Source: Alphaproteobacteria bacterium UBA1002 (GTDB taxonomy: Bacteria; Pseudomonadota; Alphaproteobacteria; Rickettsiales; UBA998). Taken from it: a stretch of DNA of 25,731 nucleotides. The stretch is taken from NCBI GenBank assembly GCA_002291845.1, contig DBAU01000011.1:1-25731 (forward strand), in the 5' to 3' direction. Below, piece after piece: positions 14,913 to 22,151 of this stretch; within the stretch, counting starts at the first letter, position 1; every line of letters begins with the position of its first letter. The notes below the pieces were generated by a model. It was not told the DNA's origin and did not search any database. It saw only the letters and a program-made list of their open reading frames with translations. The position numbers and the translations under genes were made by a program.

Positions 14913-15592
14913 AAAGCAGCCTCCTTGGTGAGAGCCGACATGGTCTGATGCGGAATGCTGCGGAACACGTCCGCAAACAAGCGGAACATCACCTTGGCCA
15001 TGTGGATAATGTCGCGCTGATCCTGCGGATCAGTGATCTGGTTGACCAGTGATTCAAAAAACTTCATGTGCTCCTGATCCAGTGCACCGTGGCTCAGCAG
15101 GTAGGTAAACGCTGCACGCGGCAGGCCCAGCGATGATTGCAGCGCTTCTGCCGCCAGTGTCGCAAGGTTGATGCTGGTGCCTTCCAGCACGAACACCATG
15201 CCCAGGAAGGCCACTGGATTACGCCGCGACACCATGTCATACGCATAAGCCACCATCATCTCGGTCGCAAAGGACGGCCCCTGCGCTCGTGCTGCGGCTG
15301 CATCGCCTCCGGATTCGCTAATATCGCCGAGGATCCATTCCTCATGGCCGATTTCCTCCTCGATGTATTCTGCGTACGCCTTGCGCACCCAGTTTTTCTC
15401 ATCGGGCAGACGAGAGGCGGCGGTCATCAGCAACGGCACGGTGTGCTTCACATGATGGTAGGCCTCGGTAAGGTACGCGATATACGTCTCACGCGATAAG
15501 CGCCCTGCCACGCCATCCACGACCAGCGGCACCTGATACAGCTGCTGGCGCTCCGTCTGCGTGGCATTTTGTAAATCGTCAAAGAAACTCAT
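14903..15592 (-). CDS. Heme-oxygenase-fold protein (TenA/PqqC/HDO-like), possible diiron oxidase
   Basis: A 229-residue all-helical protein of the TenA/PqqC-like superfamily, often annotated 'iron-containing redox enzyme' or TenA-family regulator. Candidate metal ligands fall where heme-oxygenase-like diiron enzymes place them: Glu43 in TEAYHHVKHT, the cluster EEEIGHEEW with His83 and Glu84, and Asp172 with His175 in ALDQEHMKFF. True thiaminase TenA enzymes carry a catalytic cysteine that I do not see. In the HDO family, UndA decarboxylates fatty acids and others rearrange or cleave amino acids, so an oxidative step on an activated acid is plausible. Its start overlaps the ligase stop (ATGA at 15589-15592), with AGGAG about 10 bases upstream; its end overlaps the SDR start by 10 bases. 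Fold confidence is good; chemistry is inference. Confidence 0.8.
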   Translation of the reverse strand: MSFFDDLQNATQTERQQLYQVPLVVDGVAGRLSRETYIAYLTEAYHHVKHTVPLLMTAASRLPDEKNWVRKAYAEYIEEEIGHEEWILGDISESGGDAAAARAQGPSFATEMMVAYAYDMVSRRNPVAFLGMVFVLEGTSINLATLAAEALQSSLGLPRAAFTYLLSHGALDQEHMKFFESLVNQITDPQDQRDIIHMAKVMFRLFADVFRSIPHQTMSALTKEAALCN

Positions 15593-16983
15593 ACGCTCAG
15601 TTCTCCTAGAAAGTGCGACGCGCGGGCATGGTGCCGTAAAATAGCCTCACGCTTCGGGCGCCCATTGGTGGTCAGTAGTCCATTCGCCGGGGTGAAAGCC
15701 TCCGTGCTTTGCCATTGCGCCACGTGGGCATATTCCGGCAGGCGGGCATTGGCACGGGCCACGGCGGATGCGATATCCGCTCCGGCGCGCGCCGGCACCA
15801 GCAAGGCCTGGAGGGCCGCCTCGCCATCACCGAAGACGCAGGCCTGCGCAATGGCAGGCTCCGCGAGCAATTCACTCTCCACCCACTCAGGCGAAACATT
15901 GCGTCCAAAGCCGGTGATCAACACATGCTTGCGCCGCCCGGTGAGGTATAAAAATCCATCCGCATCAAACAGCGCGAGATCACCGGTACGGTAAGGATTC
16001 GGGCAGGCCGCCCCTTCCCCGAGATAGCCCAGCATGCGCGGATGCTCGAGCACCAGCTCGCCGTCAGGTGCCGTATGCATACGCACATGCGGCAGGCAAC
16101 GCCCCACACTGCCCAGGCGCTCCGCCTCCGGATGGTTCACCGCGATCACGGAGCCGGCCTCACTCAGACCATAGCCCTCATACACCGGCAGGCCCGCTGC
16201 ACGCGCGGCGCTCAGCAACTGCGGCGAGACTTTTGCCCCCCCGACGGCGGCAAAGCGCAGCGCAGGCAACGCAGCCTCACTCGCCAGCAGGCGCTTGAGC
16301 ATCTCCGGCACAAAAATACAGGTTGTGGCCGCGCTTTCCTGCAAAGCACGCGCGATGGAGGGGCCGTCTGGCGCAACCGATGCGACATGGCAAACCGCGC
16401 CACAGGCCAGTGACACATACACCCCGGCGATGTTTTCCAGCAGGACGGCCAGCGGCAATAGCGTACGGTGATACCCCGCATATTGCCCCAGCTCCTCGGC
16501 AAGCGAGCACGCCACTTCTTCCAAATGCGCGGCACTGAGGCAGACCCCCTTGGGAGTTCCAGTGCTACCGGAGGTATAGGTGATTTTTGCCGTTCCCGCG
16601 GGTAAGGGCTTGGCCGGATAGTCCAGCGGCTGAATATGCAGCGTATGGCCTGCAACGGCGAGCGGCTGTCCCTCCCCTTGCGAGGAAATCAGCACCCCTG
16701 CCCCGGCATCTTGCAACGCGTGCTGGCGCTGGGCCGGGGTAAAAAACGCCGGCAGAGGCAAAAGCGGAATCCCCGCCGCCAGACAGGCCAGATCCACCAG
16801 CACCCAGGCGGGGGAGTCTTCGGCATCCATCGCCACCACGCGTCCTTGGGATGCAGCCCGCAAAACGCGTTGCAAGGCCACAACCTCGGCCAATCCTTCG
16901 CCCGCGGTTACGTGATGCTGCCCATCGGTCAGCACGATACGTTCAGGCGCGCACGCGGCAAGACGCTCCAGCAGGCGGGACAT
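15589..16983 (-). CDS. AMP-forming acyl-CoA/acyl ligase-like enzyme
   Basis: A 464-residue ANL-superfamily adenylate-forming enzyme, shorter than the usual 500-550 mostly through a trimmed N-terminus. Motifs run in order: P-loop ITYTSGSTGTPKG (134-146), YGLSEAG (271-277), YRTGD (331-335), the hinge GRRKHVLITGFGRNVSPEWVES (349-370), and catalytic Lys444 in TTNGRPKREA. It should activate a carboxylic acid as acyl-AMP and hand it to CoA, a carrier protein, or directly to a partner acyltransferase. No acyl-carrier gene is adjacent. Its start shares one base with the end of the thermostable-hemolysin-family gene (TAATG) and its end overlaps the next gene by four. Likely acid: fatty or aryl, undetermined. 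Confidence 0.88.
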   Translation of the reverse strand: MSRLLERLAACAPERIVLTDGQHHVTAGEGLAEVVALQRVLRAASQGRVVAMDAEDSPAWVLVDLACLAAGIPLLPLPAFFTPAQRQHALQDAGAGVLISSQGEGQPLAVAGHTLHIQPLDYPAKPLPAGTAKITYTSGSTGTPKGVCLSAAHLEEVACSLAEELGQYAGYHRTLLPLAVLLENIAGVYVSLACGAVCHVASVAPDGPSIARALQESAATTCIFVPEMLKRLLASEAALPALRFAAVGGAKVSPQLLSAARAAGLPVYEGYGLSEAGSVIAVNHPEAERLGSVGRCLPHVRMHTAPDGELVLEHPRMLGYLGEGAACPNPYRTGDLALFDADGFLYLTGRRKHVLITGFGRNVSPEWVESELLAEPAIAQACVFGDGEAALQALLVPARAGADIASAVARANARLPEYAHVAQWQSTEAFTPANGLLTTNGRPKREAILRHHARASHFLGELSV

Positions 16984-17705
16984 TACTGACGCCCCGGCAG
17001 ATCGTGCAGAGTGAGGCGCATGCCTTCAAGATCGACATACTCCGCCTGGAAATGGGCCAGCAGCGCCTGCAGCCCCTGCGGGATGGTATTGGCCAGCACG
17101 CGGGGTTTTTTATCGTAATAGGATCCCCACTGCGAATGGGTATCCTTCAGCCGCGCCGGATCAGCCTCGGCTAGCTGATGGGTGCGAATACCCAGCTGGT
17201 TGAAATAGCGATGCAGCGGGAGTGTTGCCGTAACCGCTACCCAGTCATACTGACGCAGGCTGGCGGCGACATGGAACGCCAGGAACAGAAACTTTGCCGC
17301 CCCGGCACTGCGCGCCGCAAGGTTGCCGACCTCTAAAATCTGCCCGCGGCCCACCTCACGGGCGCTGCGACGGCTGAGCTCCTGCTCCAGCGACGCATCC
17401 AGATACTGCTCAAGGAAGAAATCGCCGCGCCGACCGCTCTGTACACCCATCACCGCGAGCAGCTGCCCGTCCGCATCCGCTACGCTCATGAGGATGGGAT
17501 AATGGACGATGATCTGAGCACCATACGCCTCGGCGTAGGTTTCACGGATAAAAGCTTCCACGCGTGCCCGCTCCTGCGTGTCACTTTCAGTAAACGTGAT
17601 GAGTGCCGGAGCAATGCCACCATACAGGCTGGCTGTTAATTCTTTGGGCAAATGAAGCCATCCAAAGCACGGGGCACGGTCATGGCGGAGTCCAATCTCA
17701 AGCAT
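16983..17705 (-). CDS. Thermostable-hemolysin (delta-VPH) family protein
   Basis: A 240-residue protein of the T_hemolysin family, named after a Vibrio parahaemolyticus haemolysin; few members are characterised. No signal peptide or membrane helix is visible, so a secreted pore-former looks unlikely here. Residues about 45-175 resemble a GNAT or autoinducer-synthase-like acyltransferase core: a strand-turn segment QLLAVMGVQSGRRGDFFLEQYL, then EVGNLAARSAGAAKFLFLAF and VAVTATLPLHRYFNQLGI. This resemblance is by eye only. Start ATG 17705 has an AGGAATAGGA Shine-Dalgarno sequence. It is the first gene of the operon and overlaps the ligase gene by one base. The same gene order (this family, AMP ligase, iron-containing redox enzyme, SDR) occurs in several marine Gammaproteobacteria as I recall. 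Role proposed: acyl transfer or product synthesis. Confidence 0.8.
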   Translation of the reverse strand: MLEIGLRHDRAPCFGWLHLPKELTASLYGGIAPALITFTESDTQERARVEAFIRETYAEAYGAQIIVHYPILMSVADADGQLLAVMGVQSGRRGDFFLEQYLDASLEQELSRRSAREVGRGQILEVGNLAARSAGAAKFLFLAFHVAASLRQYDWVAVTATLPLHRYFNQLGIRTHQLAEADPARLKDTHSQWGSYYDKKPRVLANTIPQGLQALLAHFQAEYVDLEGMRLTLHDLPGRQ

Positions 17706-18054
17706 TCCTATTCCTGATCAATATCGTCTGTAAATCGATGTCTAGCGGGTGAAACTGACAGGAACCTGAAGACATCACTTTTTTTTCAAACCGGGTGGAC
17801 CTTCTAATGTCATCCCACGTATCACGATGGTGGACGCCCCTCGCCAAACCTATGCTAAGCTGATCACCAATCCACTGCACGATAACGAATAAAAGCTACC
17901 CATACACAAAACATAGGGCGCTGTATAAGTATCCCATCAATAAAAATATTTTCTCTACTTTGCAGAAAGTAATGTTTAAGCCCTGTTTGGTAAGCCAAGG
18001 TTGATACATAGCAGTAGATACCGTATACGAACGGAGGGTATTGCAGGAGAAAAC
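17706..18054. other. Divergent promoter region of the seven-gene operon and ugd
   Basis: A 349-base stretch without a convincing gene. On the minus strand a GTG-initiated reading frame of 60 codons (17880-17698) runs up to and overlaps the first operon gene by eight bases, but it lacks a Shine-Dalgarno sequence and recognisable domain, so I do not call it. The half nearer ugd is A/T-rich. I found no clear tandem operator for the response regulator by eye. The region must hold promoters in both directions. Confidence 0.45.
18001..18029 (+). promoter_or_regulatory. Candidate sigma-70-type promoter for ugd
   Basis: TTGATA (18001-18006), a 17-base spacer, and TATACG (18024-18029) resemble -35 and -10 hexamers at ideal spacing. 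Transcription would start about 18036, leaving a short leader that includes the AGGAG ribosome-binding site just before the ugd ATG. Confidence 0.42.
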
Positions 18055-19410
18055 ATGAAAATTGCGATCATTGGCACGGGGTATGTCGGGCTGGTTAGCG
18101 GCACATGCTTTGCCGAGCTAGGGATGCATGTCACCTGCGTGGATAATCAACATGATAAGGTCAATGCCCTGCAGCGTGGCGATGTGCCCATTTATGAACC
18201 TGGCTTATCTGAGATGGTGGCACGTAACGTCGCGGCGGGTCGCTTACATTTCACCACAGATCTGAAAGCCGCCATTCAGGAAGCCAACGTCATCAGCATT
18301 GCCGTGGGAACCCCCACGCGTCCACACGATGGCTTTGCAGACTTGAGCTATGTCTATGGCGTTGCCGGAGAGATTGCCAAAACGCTTGATCATTATGCCG
18401 TTATTGTGACCAAATCGACCGTCCCCGCAGGTACAGGGCACGAGATCATCAAGATAATTGCGCGTGAGAATCCTACGCTTGATTTTGACGTTGCCTCAAA
18501 TCCGGAATTCCTGCGGGAAGGATGTGCTGTGGATGATTTCATGCATCCAGATCGCGTCGTCATCGGAGTCGATACGCCGCGCGCCAAAGAGGTTATGAGC
18601 CAGCTTTATAAGCCGTTCTCGGATCGTGGTGTGCCGGTTTTCTTCACCCGCATTATCTCTTCTGAGCTTATTAAATACGCTGCAAATACCTTTCTGGCGA
18701 CCAAGGTAAGCTTCATCAATGAAATGGCCGACCTGTGCGAAAGCCTCGGAGCAAACATAGAAGACGTCGCGCATGGTATTGGACTGGACAGCCGCATCGG
18801 CAGCAAATTCCTTAAAGCGGGGCCAGGTTATGGAGGCTCCTGCTTCCCTAAAGATACCTTGGCAATGGTCGGCATTGGTGAGCGCGCACTGAGCCCGGTG
18901 ACGATTGTAGAAGCGGTGATTGGTGTCAATCGCCAACGGCAGCATCGCATGGTGGCCAAGATTATGGACGCATGCGGCGGGATGGTGGAGGGTAAAAAAA
19001 TTGCCTTTCTTGGCGTCGCCTTTAAAGCAGAAACAGATGATGTGCGTGACAGTGTAGCGCTGCTGATTGCCGAGACACTGGCCCGAAAGGGCGCCCACGT
19101 CGCCGCCTACGACCCCAAAGCCATGGCCAATGCACTCAAGGTGACTGGCCCTATCATTGATTACGTGGCAACCAAAGAAGAAGCGCTCCGTGAAGCCGAT
19201 ATCGTGGTGATCGCCACAGAATGGCAGGAATTCCGTACCTTAGAGATTCCCGCCATACGTAAAATGCTTAAGCATCCAGTAATGGTTGATTTACGAAACC
19301 TGTTTTCACCTGAGGATATGCAACGGCAGGAATTTGCCTATTATTCGATTGGTCGCCCGGCCGTCCATCCCGAGCCCCGCACAAGCCAATTAAAGCGCGT
19401 CGGTAATTAG
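18055..19410 (+). CDS. ugd: UDP-glucose 6-dehydrogenase family
   Basis: A 451-residue nucleotide-sugar dehydrogenase, most likely oxidising UDP-glucose to UDP-glucuronate with two NAD+. The N-terminal Rossmann motif is MKIAIIGTGYVGLVSGTCFAELG. STVPAGTG and NPEFLREGCAVDDFMHPDRVVIG mark the UDP-sugar dehydrogenase family. The thioester-forming cysteine is Cys263 in GPGYGGSCFPKDT. The C-terminal domain carries IAFLGVAFKAETDDVRDS. ATG 18055 is chosen because AGGAG lies six bases upstream and the Rossmann strand then starts at residue 2; a TTG at 18001 is not needed. UDP-glucuronate feeds exopolysaccharide, lipid A or capsule synthesis, fitting the glycosyltransferase genes further right. GDP-mannose specificity is less likely but not excluded by eye. 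Confidence 0.92.
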   Translation: MKIAIIGTGYVGLVSGTCFAELGMHVTCVDNQHDKVNALQRGDVPIYEPGLSEMVARNVAAGRLHFTTDLKAAIQEANVISIAVGTPTRPHDGFADLSYVYGVAGEIAKTLDHYAVIVTKSTVPAGTGHEIIKIIARENPTLDFDVASNPEFLREGCAVDDFMHPDRVVIGVDTPRAKEVMSQLYKPFSDRGVPVFFTRIISSELIKYAANTFLATKVSFINEMADLCESLGANIEDVAHGIGLDSRIGSKFLKAGPGYGGSCFPKDTLAMVGIGERALSPVTIVEAVIGVNRQRQHRMVAKIMDACGGMVEGKKIAFLGVAFKAETDDVRDSVALLIAETLARKGAHVAAYDPKAMANALKVTGPIIDYVATKEEALREADIVVIATEWQEFRTLEIPAIRKMLKHPVMVDLRNLFSPEDMQRQEFAYYSIGRPAVHPEPRTSQLKRVGN

Positions 19411-19432
19411 CTACAACATCTGAGCATGCATC

Positions 19433-19468
19433 GTCGCCAGAGTGAAGCTGTCCACACTCAGCGGCGAC
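19433..19468. repeat. Hairpin between convergent ugd and zur
   Basis: GTCGCC-a-GAGTG, a 10-base loop, CACTC-agc-GGCGAC forms an 11-bp interrupted stem 23 bases after the ugd stop and about 54 bases beyond the zur stop. No U-run follows, so it may aid rho-independent-like pausing or transcript stability rather than act as a classical terminator. Confidence 0.4.
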
Positions 19469-19521
19469 ACGCTGTTTGCCTGTCGGGTGCTTTGGGGGAA
19501 AGTACACGACCTGTGATATTA

Positions 19522-19920
19522 TTAAGCCGCGCACGCATCGCAGGTGACCGGCAACTCAATGACCGCCCGGGGTGACAAACGAATTCCCTGATCGCGAAGT
19601 GATTCCAGCTGATGCATTACCCCATGGTCGTGTAGTTCAACAACCGCATGGCACTCCTGACAAACCGTTATTACGGAGAGAGCATGATGATGGCCCTGGG
19701 TACAATCACAAGCCACAAACGCGCCTAGCTCTTTAATTTTGTGAATGGCGCCTTCTTTCATAAGCGCGTCCAATGCACGATAGATCACCGGAGGCGCTTT
19801 GATACCCTGCGGCTTGAGAACCGCCAAGAGTTCATAGGCTGTCATGGGAACGCGGCGCGTACGTAAAACAGATAGAACGAGTTGGCGAGGATGGACGGGA
19901 TAGCTGCTTGGCCTCGGCAT
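19522..19920 (-). CDS. zur: Fur-family zinc uptake regulator Zur
   Basis: A 132-residue Fur-family repressor. The winged-helix part covers about 10-65 (MTAYELLAVLKPQGIKAPPVIYRALDALMKEGAIHKI). The metal-binding part has two CxxC pairs, Cys87/Cys90 (CQEC) and Cys127/Cys130 (CDAC), for structural zinc, and CDCTQGHHH (71-79) for the sensing site. The Cys-x-Cys plus His-rich segment and the CobW-type neighbour favour Zur over Fur or PerR. ATG 19920 is chosen: AAGG is seven bases upstream and the protein length then fits; ATG 19953 would add 11 residues. It is divergent from the GTPase gene, and a Zur-type palindrome lies between them, so it likely represses the GTPase and perhaps itself when zinc is plentiful. 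Confidence 0.87.
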   Translation of the reverse strand: MPRPSSYPVHPRQLVLSVLRTRRVPMTAYELLAVLKPQGIKAPPVIYRALDALMKEGAIHKIKELGAFVACDCTQGHHHALSVITVCQECHAVVELHDHGVMHQLESLRDQGIRLSPRAVIELPVTCDACAA

Positions 19921-19994
19921 GACAAACCTTTGGAAGGTGTAAGCATATAACATAAGGCTTTACAGGCAATCAGATTCGCTGATAAACCATGAAT

Positions 19995-20009
19995 TGTTAT
20001 AATATAACA
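19995..20009. promoter_or_regulatory. Zur box (15-bp perfect palindrome) overlapping a -10 element
   Basis: TGTTATA-A-TATAACA is a perfect 7-1-7 palindrome matching the core of the proteobacterial Zur consensus (GTTATANTATAAC). A consensus -10 hexamer TATAAT (19998-20003) for the GTPase gene lies inside it, so bound Zur would block RNA polymerase. Transcription from that -10 would begin about 20010, leaving only about 11 leader bases before the ATG at 20022. The reverse strand also offers TATATT toward zur, so autoregulation is possible. Confidence 0.85.
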
Positions 20010-20021
20010 TATGAGTGAGCC

Positions 20022-21212
20022 ATGCTACCCGTTACGGTTCTCTCCGGCTTTTTGGGAGCCGGCAAAACAACCCTGCTCAACCACATTCTAAACAACCGGG
20101 AAGGTCGGCGCGTAGCGGTCATTGTCAATGACATGAGCGAGGTCAATATTGATGCCGAATTGGTCAAGAATGGCGGCGCGGAGCTGAGCCATACTCAAGA
20201 AAAACTCGTCGAGATGAGCAATGGCTGCATCTGCTGCACCCTTCGCGAAGATCTGCTGGTTGAGGTGGAGCGCCTTGCCAACGAAAATCGGTTTGATTAC
20301 CTGCTGATCGAGTCGACCGGTATTTCAGAGCCACTGCCGGTAGCGGAAACCTTTACCTTTGAAGGAGAGGACGGCAAGAGCCTTTCGCATCTCGCCCGGC
20401 TGGATACCATGGTCACTGTGGTAGATGCGTATAATTTTTTACATGACTATGGCTCTCGGGATTTTCTACGTCAGCGTGGGGAGTCAATGGGCGATCATGA
20501 CGAACGCACGGTAGTAGACCTGCTTAACGAACAAATTGAATTTTGCGATGTCATTGTGGTCAACAAAGTCGATCTGGTGAGCACGCAAGAGCGACAGCGA
20601 CTCATGGCAATCCTGCAGACGCTTAATCCCCGCGCGCGTATTGTGTCGGCTGAGTTTGGGCGCGTCGAGCTGGATCAGGTCCTAGGCACCGGACTGTTTG
20701 ATTTTGAGCAAGCAGAGCAGGCCCCTGGTTGGCTGAAGGAGCTGCGAGGCGAGCATGTGCCAGAAACCGAGGAATACGGAATCGCCAGCTTCGTTTACCG
20801 GGCGCGGCGCCCCTTCCATCCTGAGCGATTTAAGCAACTGGTCGATAGTGAATGGCCAGGTGTTATCCGTTCAAAGGGTATGTTCTGGCTCGCCAGTCGT
20901 TATGATTATGCTGGCAACTGGTCCCAGGCAGGGGCGGTGTGCCGCAATGAAATGGCTGGCAAATGGTGGGCCGCTGTACCGAAGGATAAGTGGCCCGAAA
21001 ATCCACAATGGCGGCACAATATCAAGAAATACTTTCAGGGTGAACACGGTGATCGCCGGCAGGAAATCGTGCTGATCGGAATGGGTATGGACAGAGATGC
21101 ACTGACCGCCATGCTGGATGGGGCACTCCTCACGCGTGAGGAGATGCGTCTAGGCAAAATTGGCTGGCGTCAGCTTCCCGATCCATTCCCGGCATGGGGA
21201 GATGCGCGCTGA
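20022..21212 (+). CDS. zigA: COG0523/CobW-family GTPase, likely zinc metallochaperone (ZigA type)
   Basis: A 396-residue G3E-family GTPase. Walker A is GFLGAGKTT (9-17), the metal-binding GCICCTLR motif has Cys69, Cys71 and Cys72, the switch region is IESTGISEP (about 96-104), and the guanine-specificity motif NKVD is at 181-184. The C-terminal CobW_C domain begins near EEYGIASFVYRARRPFHPERF. Such proteins bind zinc and GTP, and Zur-regulated members deliver zinc to essential enzymes during starvation. An in-frame stop at 20016-20018 rules out any longer N-terminus, so ATG 20022 is the earliest start. A Zur box sits 12 bases upstream. The ZigA label is by overall resemblance; cobalamin-linked CobW or nitrile-hydratase activators are less likely here. 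Confidence 0.88.
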   Translation: MLPVTVLSGFLGAGKTTLLNHILNNREGRRVAVIVNDMSEVNIDAELVKNGGAELSHTQEKLVEMSNGCICCTLREDLLVEVERLANENRFDYLLIESTGISEPLPVAETFTFEGEDGKSLSHLARLDTMVTVVDAYNFLHDYGSRDFLRQRGESMGDHDERTVVDLLNEQIEFCDVIVVNKVDLVSTQERQRLMAILQTLNPRARIVSAEFGRVELDQVLGTGLFDFEQAEQAPGWLKELRGEHVPETEEYGIASFVYRARRPFHPERFKQLVDSEWPGVIRSKGMFWLASRYDYAGNWSQAGAVCRNEMAGKWWAAVPKDKWPENPQWRHNIKKYFQGEHGDRRQEIVLIGMGMDRDALTAMLDGALLTREEMRLGKIGWRQLPDPFPAWGDAR

Positions 21213-21319
21213 CGTAGCTCATAGCATTTTCGCCTTCTAGTCTTACCCGACGAGTTTGTCCCTTCCCGACACTCGCCATGCGTGAGACGGTGCGAGATAC
21301 GCACTCAGGGCAGATTCAT

Positions 21320-22066
21320 ATGTCAGGCTTACTCACCTTTTTCACCGATACTTTCAGCCCCGCTGATATGCCGGGGCTTAGCCTCTGGCTGGATGCAACC
21401 GATGTCAGCAGCCTCTCCTTCAATGGCCAAACGGTGAGCCAATGGCGAGACAAATCGGGCAATAGCAACCATGCACAACAAGCCACCGCACTCCGTCAGC
21501 CGCGCTACGTGGCATCAGCCATGGGCGGACAGCCCGCACTGCAATTCCGTCATGACGGTACCAATTTTAGCTGGTTTACCGCCGCAGATTCGCCCTCACT
21601 GAGCCCGTCACGTATTCATGTATTTGCTGTGCATCAGCGGCTGGCGGATACCGGAGCGGATGAATATTTCCTCTATAAAACACATAGTACGCCCAATCAG
21701 TCATGGGAATTACGGACGCATTCCAGCGACGTTGTGCTGGCCACCATCAGCGTGGATGGCGCCGCAACGATCTCGCCCAATCGGGGGCCGTCGCTGACAG
21801 TGGGCACTAGTTACCTCAGCGAGATGGTCTTTGATGGAACGGCCGGACGTATCGGGCGCAACGGTGTGCTCTCTGCGGGAGTGGCGTTGACGGGCAACCT
21901 GCGCGTCAACACGCAACCGCTTTACATTGGCGCGCCCAGCTTTGGTACGAACGGTCATCAGGGATATCTTGGAGAAGTGCTGATCTACAGCCGGGCGCTG
22001 AGCACCGCAGAGCGGGGCGCCATTCTGGGATATGTTTCACGCAAATGGGGAGTGGCCATCGGATGA
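21320..22066 (+). CDS. LamG/concanavalin-like domain protein of unknown function
   Basis: About 248 residues from ATG 21320 (AGGG about ten bases upstream), or 262 from ATG 21278. One LamG-like jelly-roll domain fills most of it: PGLSLWLDATDVSSLSFNGQTVSQWRDKSGNSNHA at the start, then GGQPALQF, and the closing YLGEVLIYSRALSTAERGAILGYVSRKWG. These are recurring features of Laminin_G_3-type domains in bacterial surface and phage tail proteins. No signal peptide or sorting motif is evident, so it may leave the cell by a non-Sec route, belong to a phage-like particle, or stay inside. It follows the GTPase gene by about 107 bases, and no other phage gene is near. Glycan binding is the family expectation, not shown. 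Confidence 0.72.
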   Translation: MSGLLTFFTDTFSPADMPGLSLWLDATDVSSLSFNGQTVSQWRDKSGNSNHAQQATALRQPRYVASAMGGQPALQFRHDGTNFSWFTAADSPSLSPSRIHVFAVHQRLADTGADEYFLYKTHSTPNQSWELRTHSSDVVLATISVDGAATISPNRGPSLTVGTSYLSEMVFDGTAGRIGRNGVLSAGVALTGNLRVNTQPLYIGAPSFGTNGHQGYLGEVLIYSRALSTAERGAILGYVSRKWGVAIG

Positions 22067-22084
22067 GCTTTGCTTAGATGCATG

Positions 22085-22103
22085 GCATGTGAACAACACA
22101 TGC
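22085..22103. repeat. Perfect 7-bp stem hairpin between convergent genes
   Basis: GCATGTG-aacaa-CACATGC lies 19 bases past the LamG gene stop and about 50 bases beyond the pyruvyl-transferase stop. The stem is perfect with a five-base loop; no U-run follows on either side. It could mark transcript ends. Confidence 0.42.
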
Positions 22104-22151
22104 TCGCCAGAGGAAAGGTTGATGAGCAAGTGATCAGTCAGTGATGCAGTA

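Noticed and set aside
14903..15592. Thiaminase II (TenA) annotation
   Set aside because: The catalytic cysteine expected of TenA is not seen and the neighbours are not thiamine genes.
16983..17705. Calling the thermostable-hemolysin-family gene a secreted toxin
   Set aside because: No signal peptide or hydrophobic pore segment is visible, and it is translationally coupled to metabolic enzymes; only the family name supports toxicity.
17698..17880. 60-codon GTG-started frame on the minus strand just upstream of the thermostable-hemolysin-family gene
   Set aside because: No Shine-Dalgarno sequence, no recognisable domain, and it fills what must be the operon's promoter region; the eight-base overlap with the next gene could be chance.
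20011..20021. ATG at 20011 as start of the GTPase
   Set aside because: It is out of frame with the GTPase; the in-frame codon at 20016-20018 is a stop, so the start is 20022.
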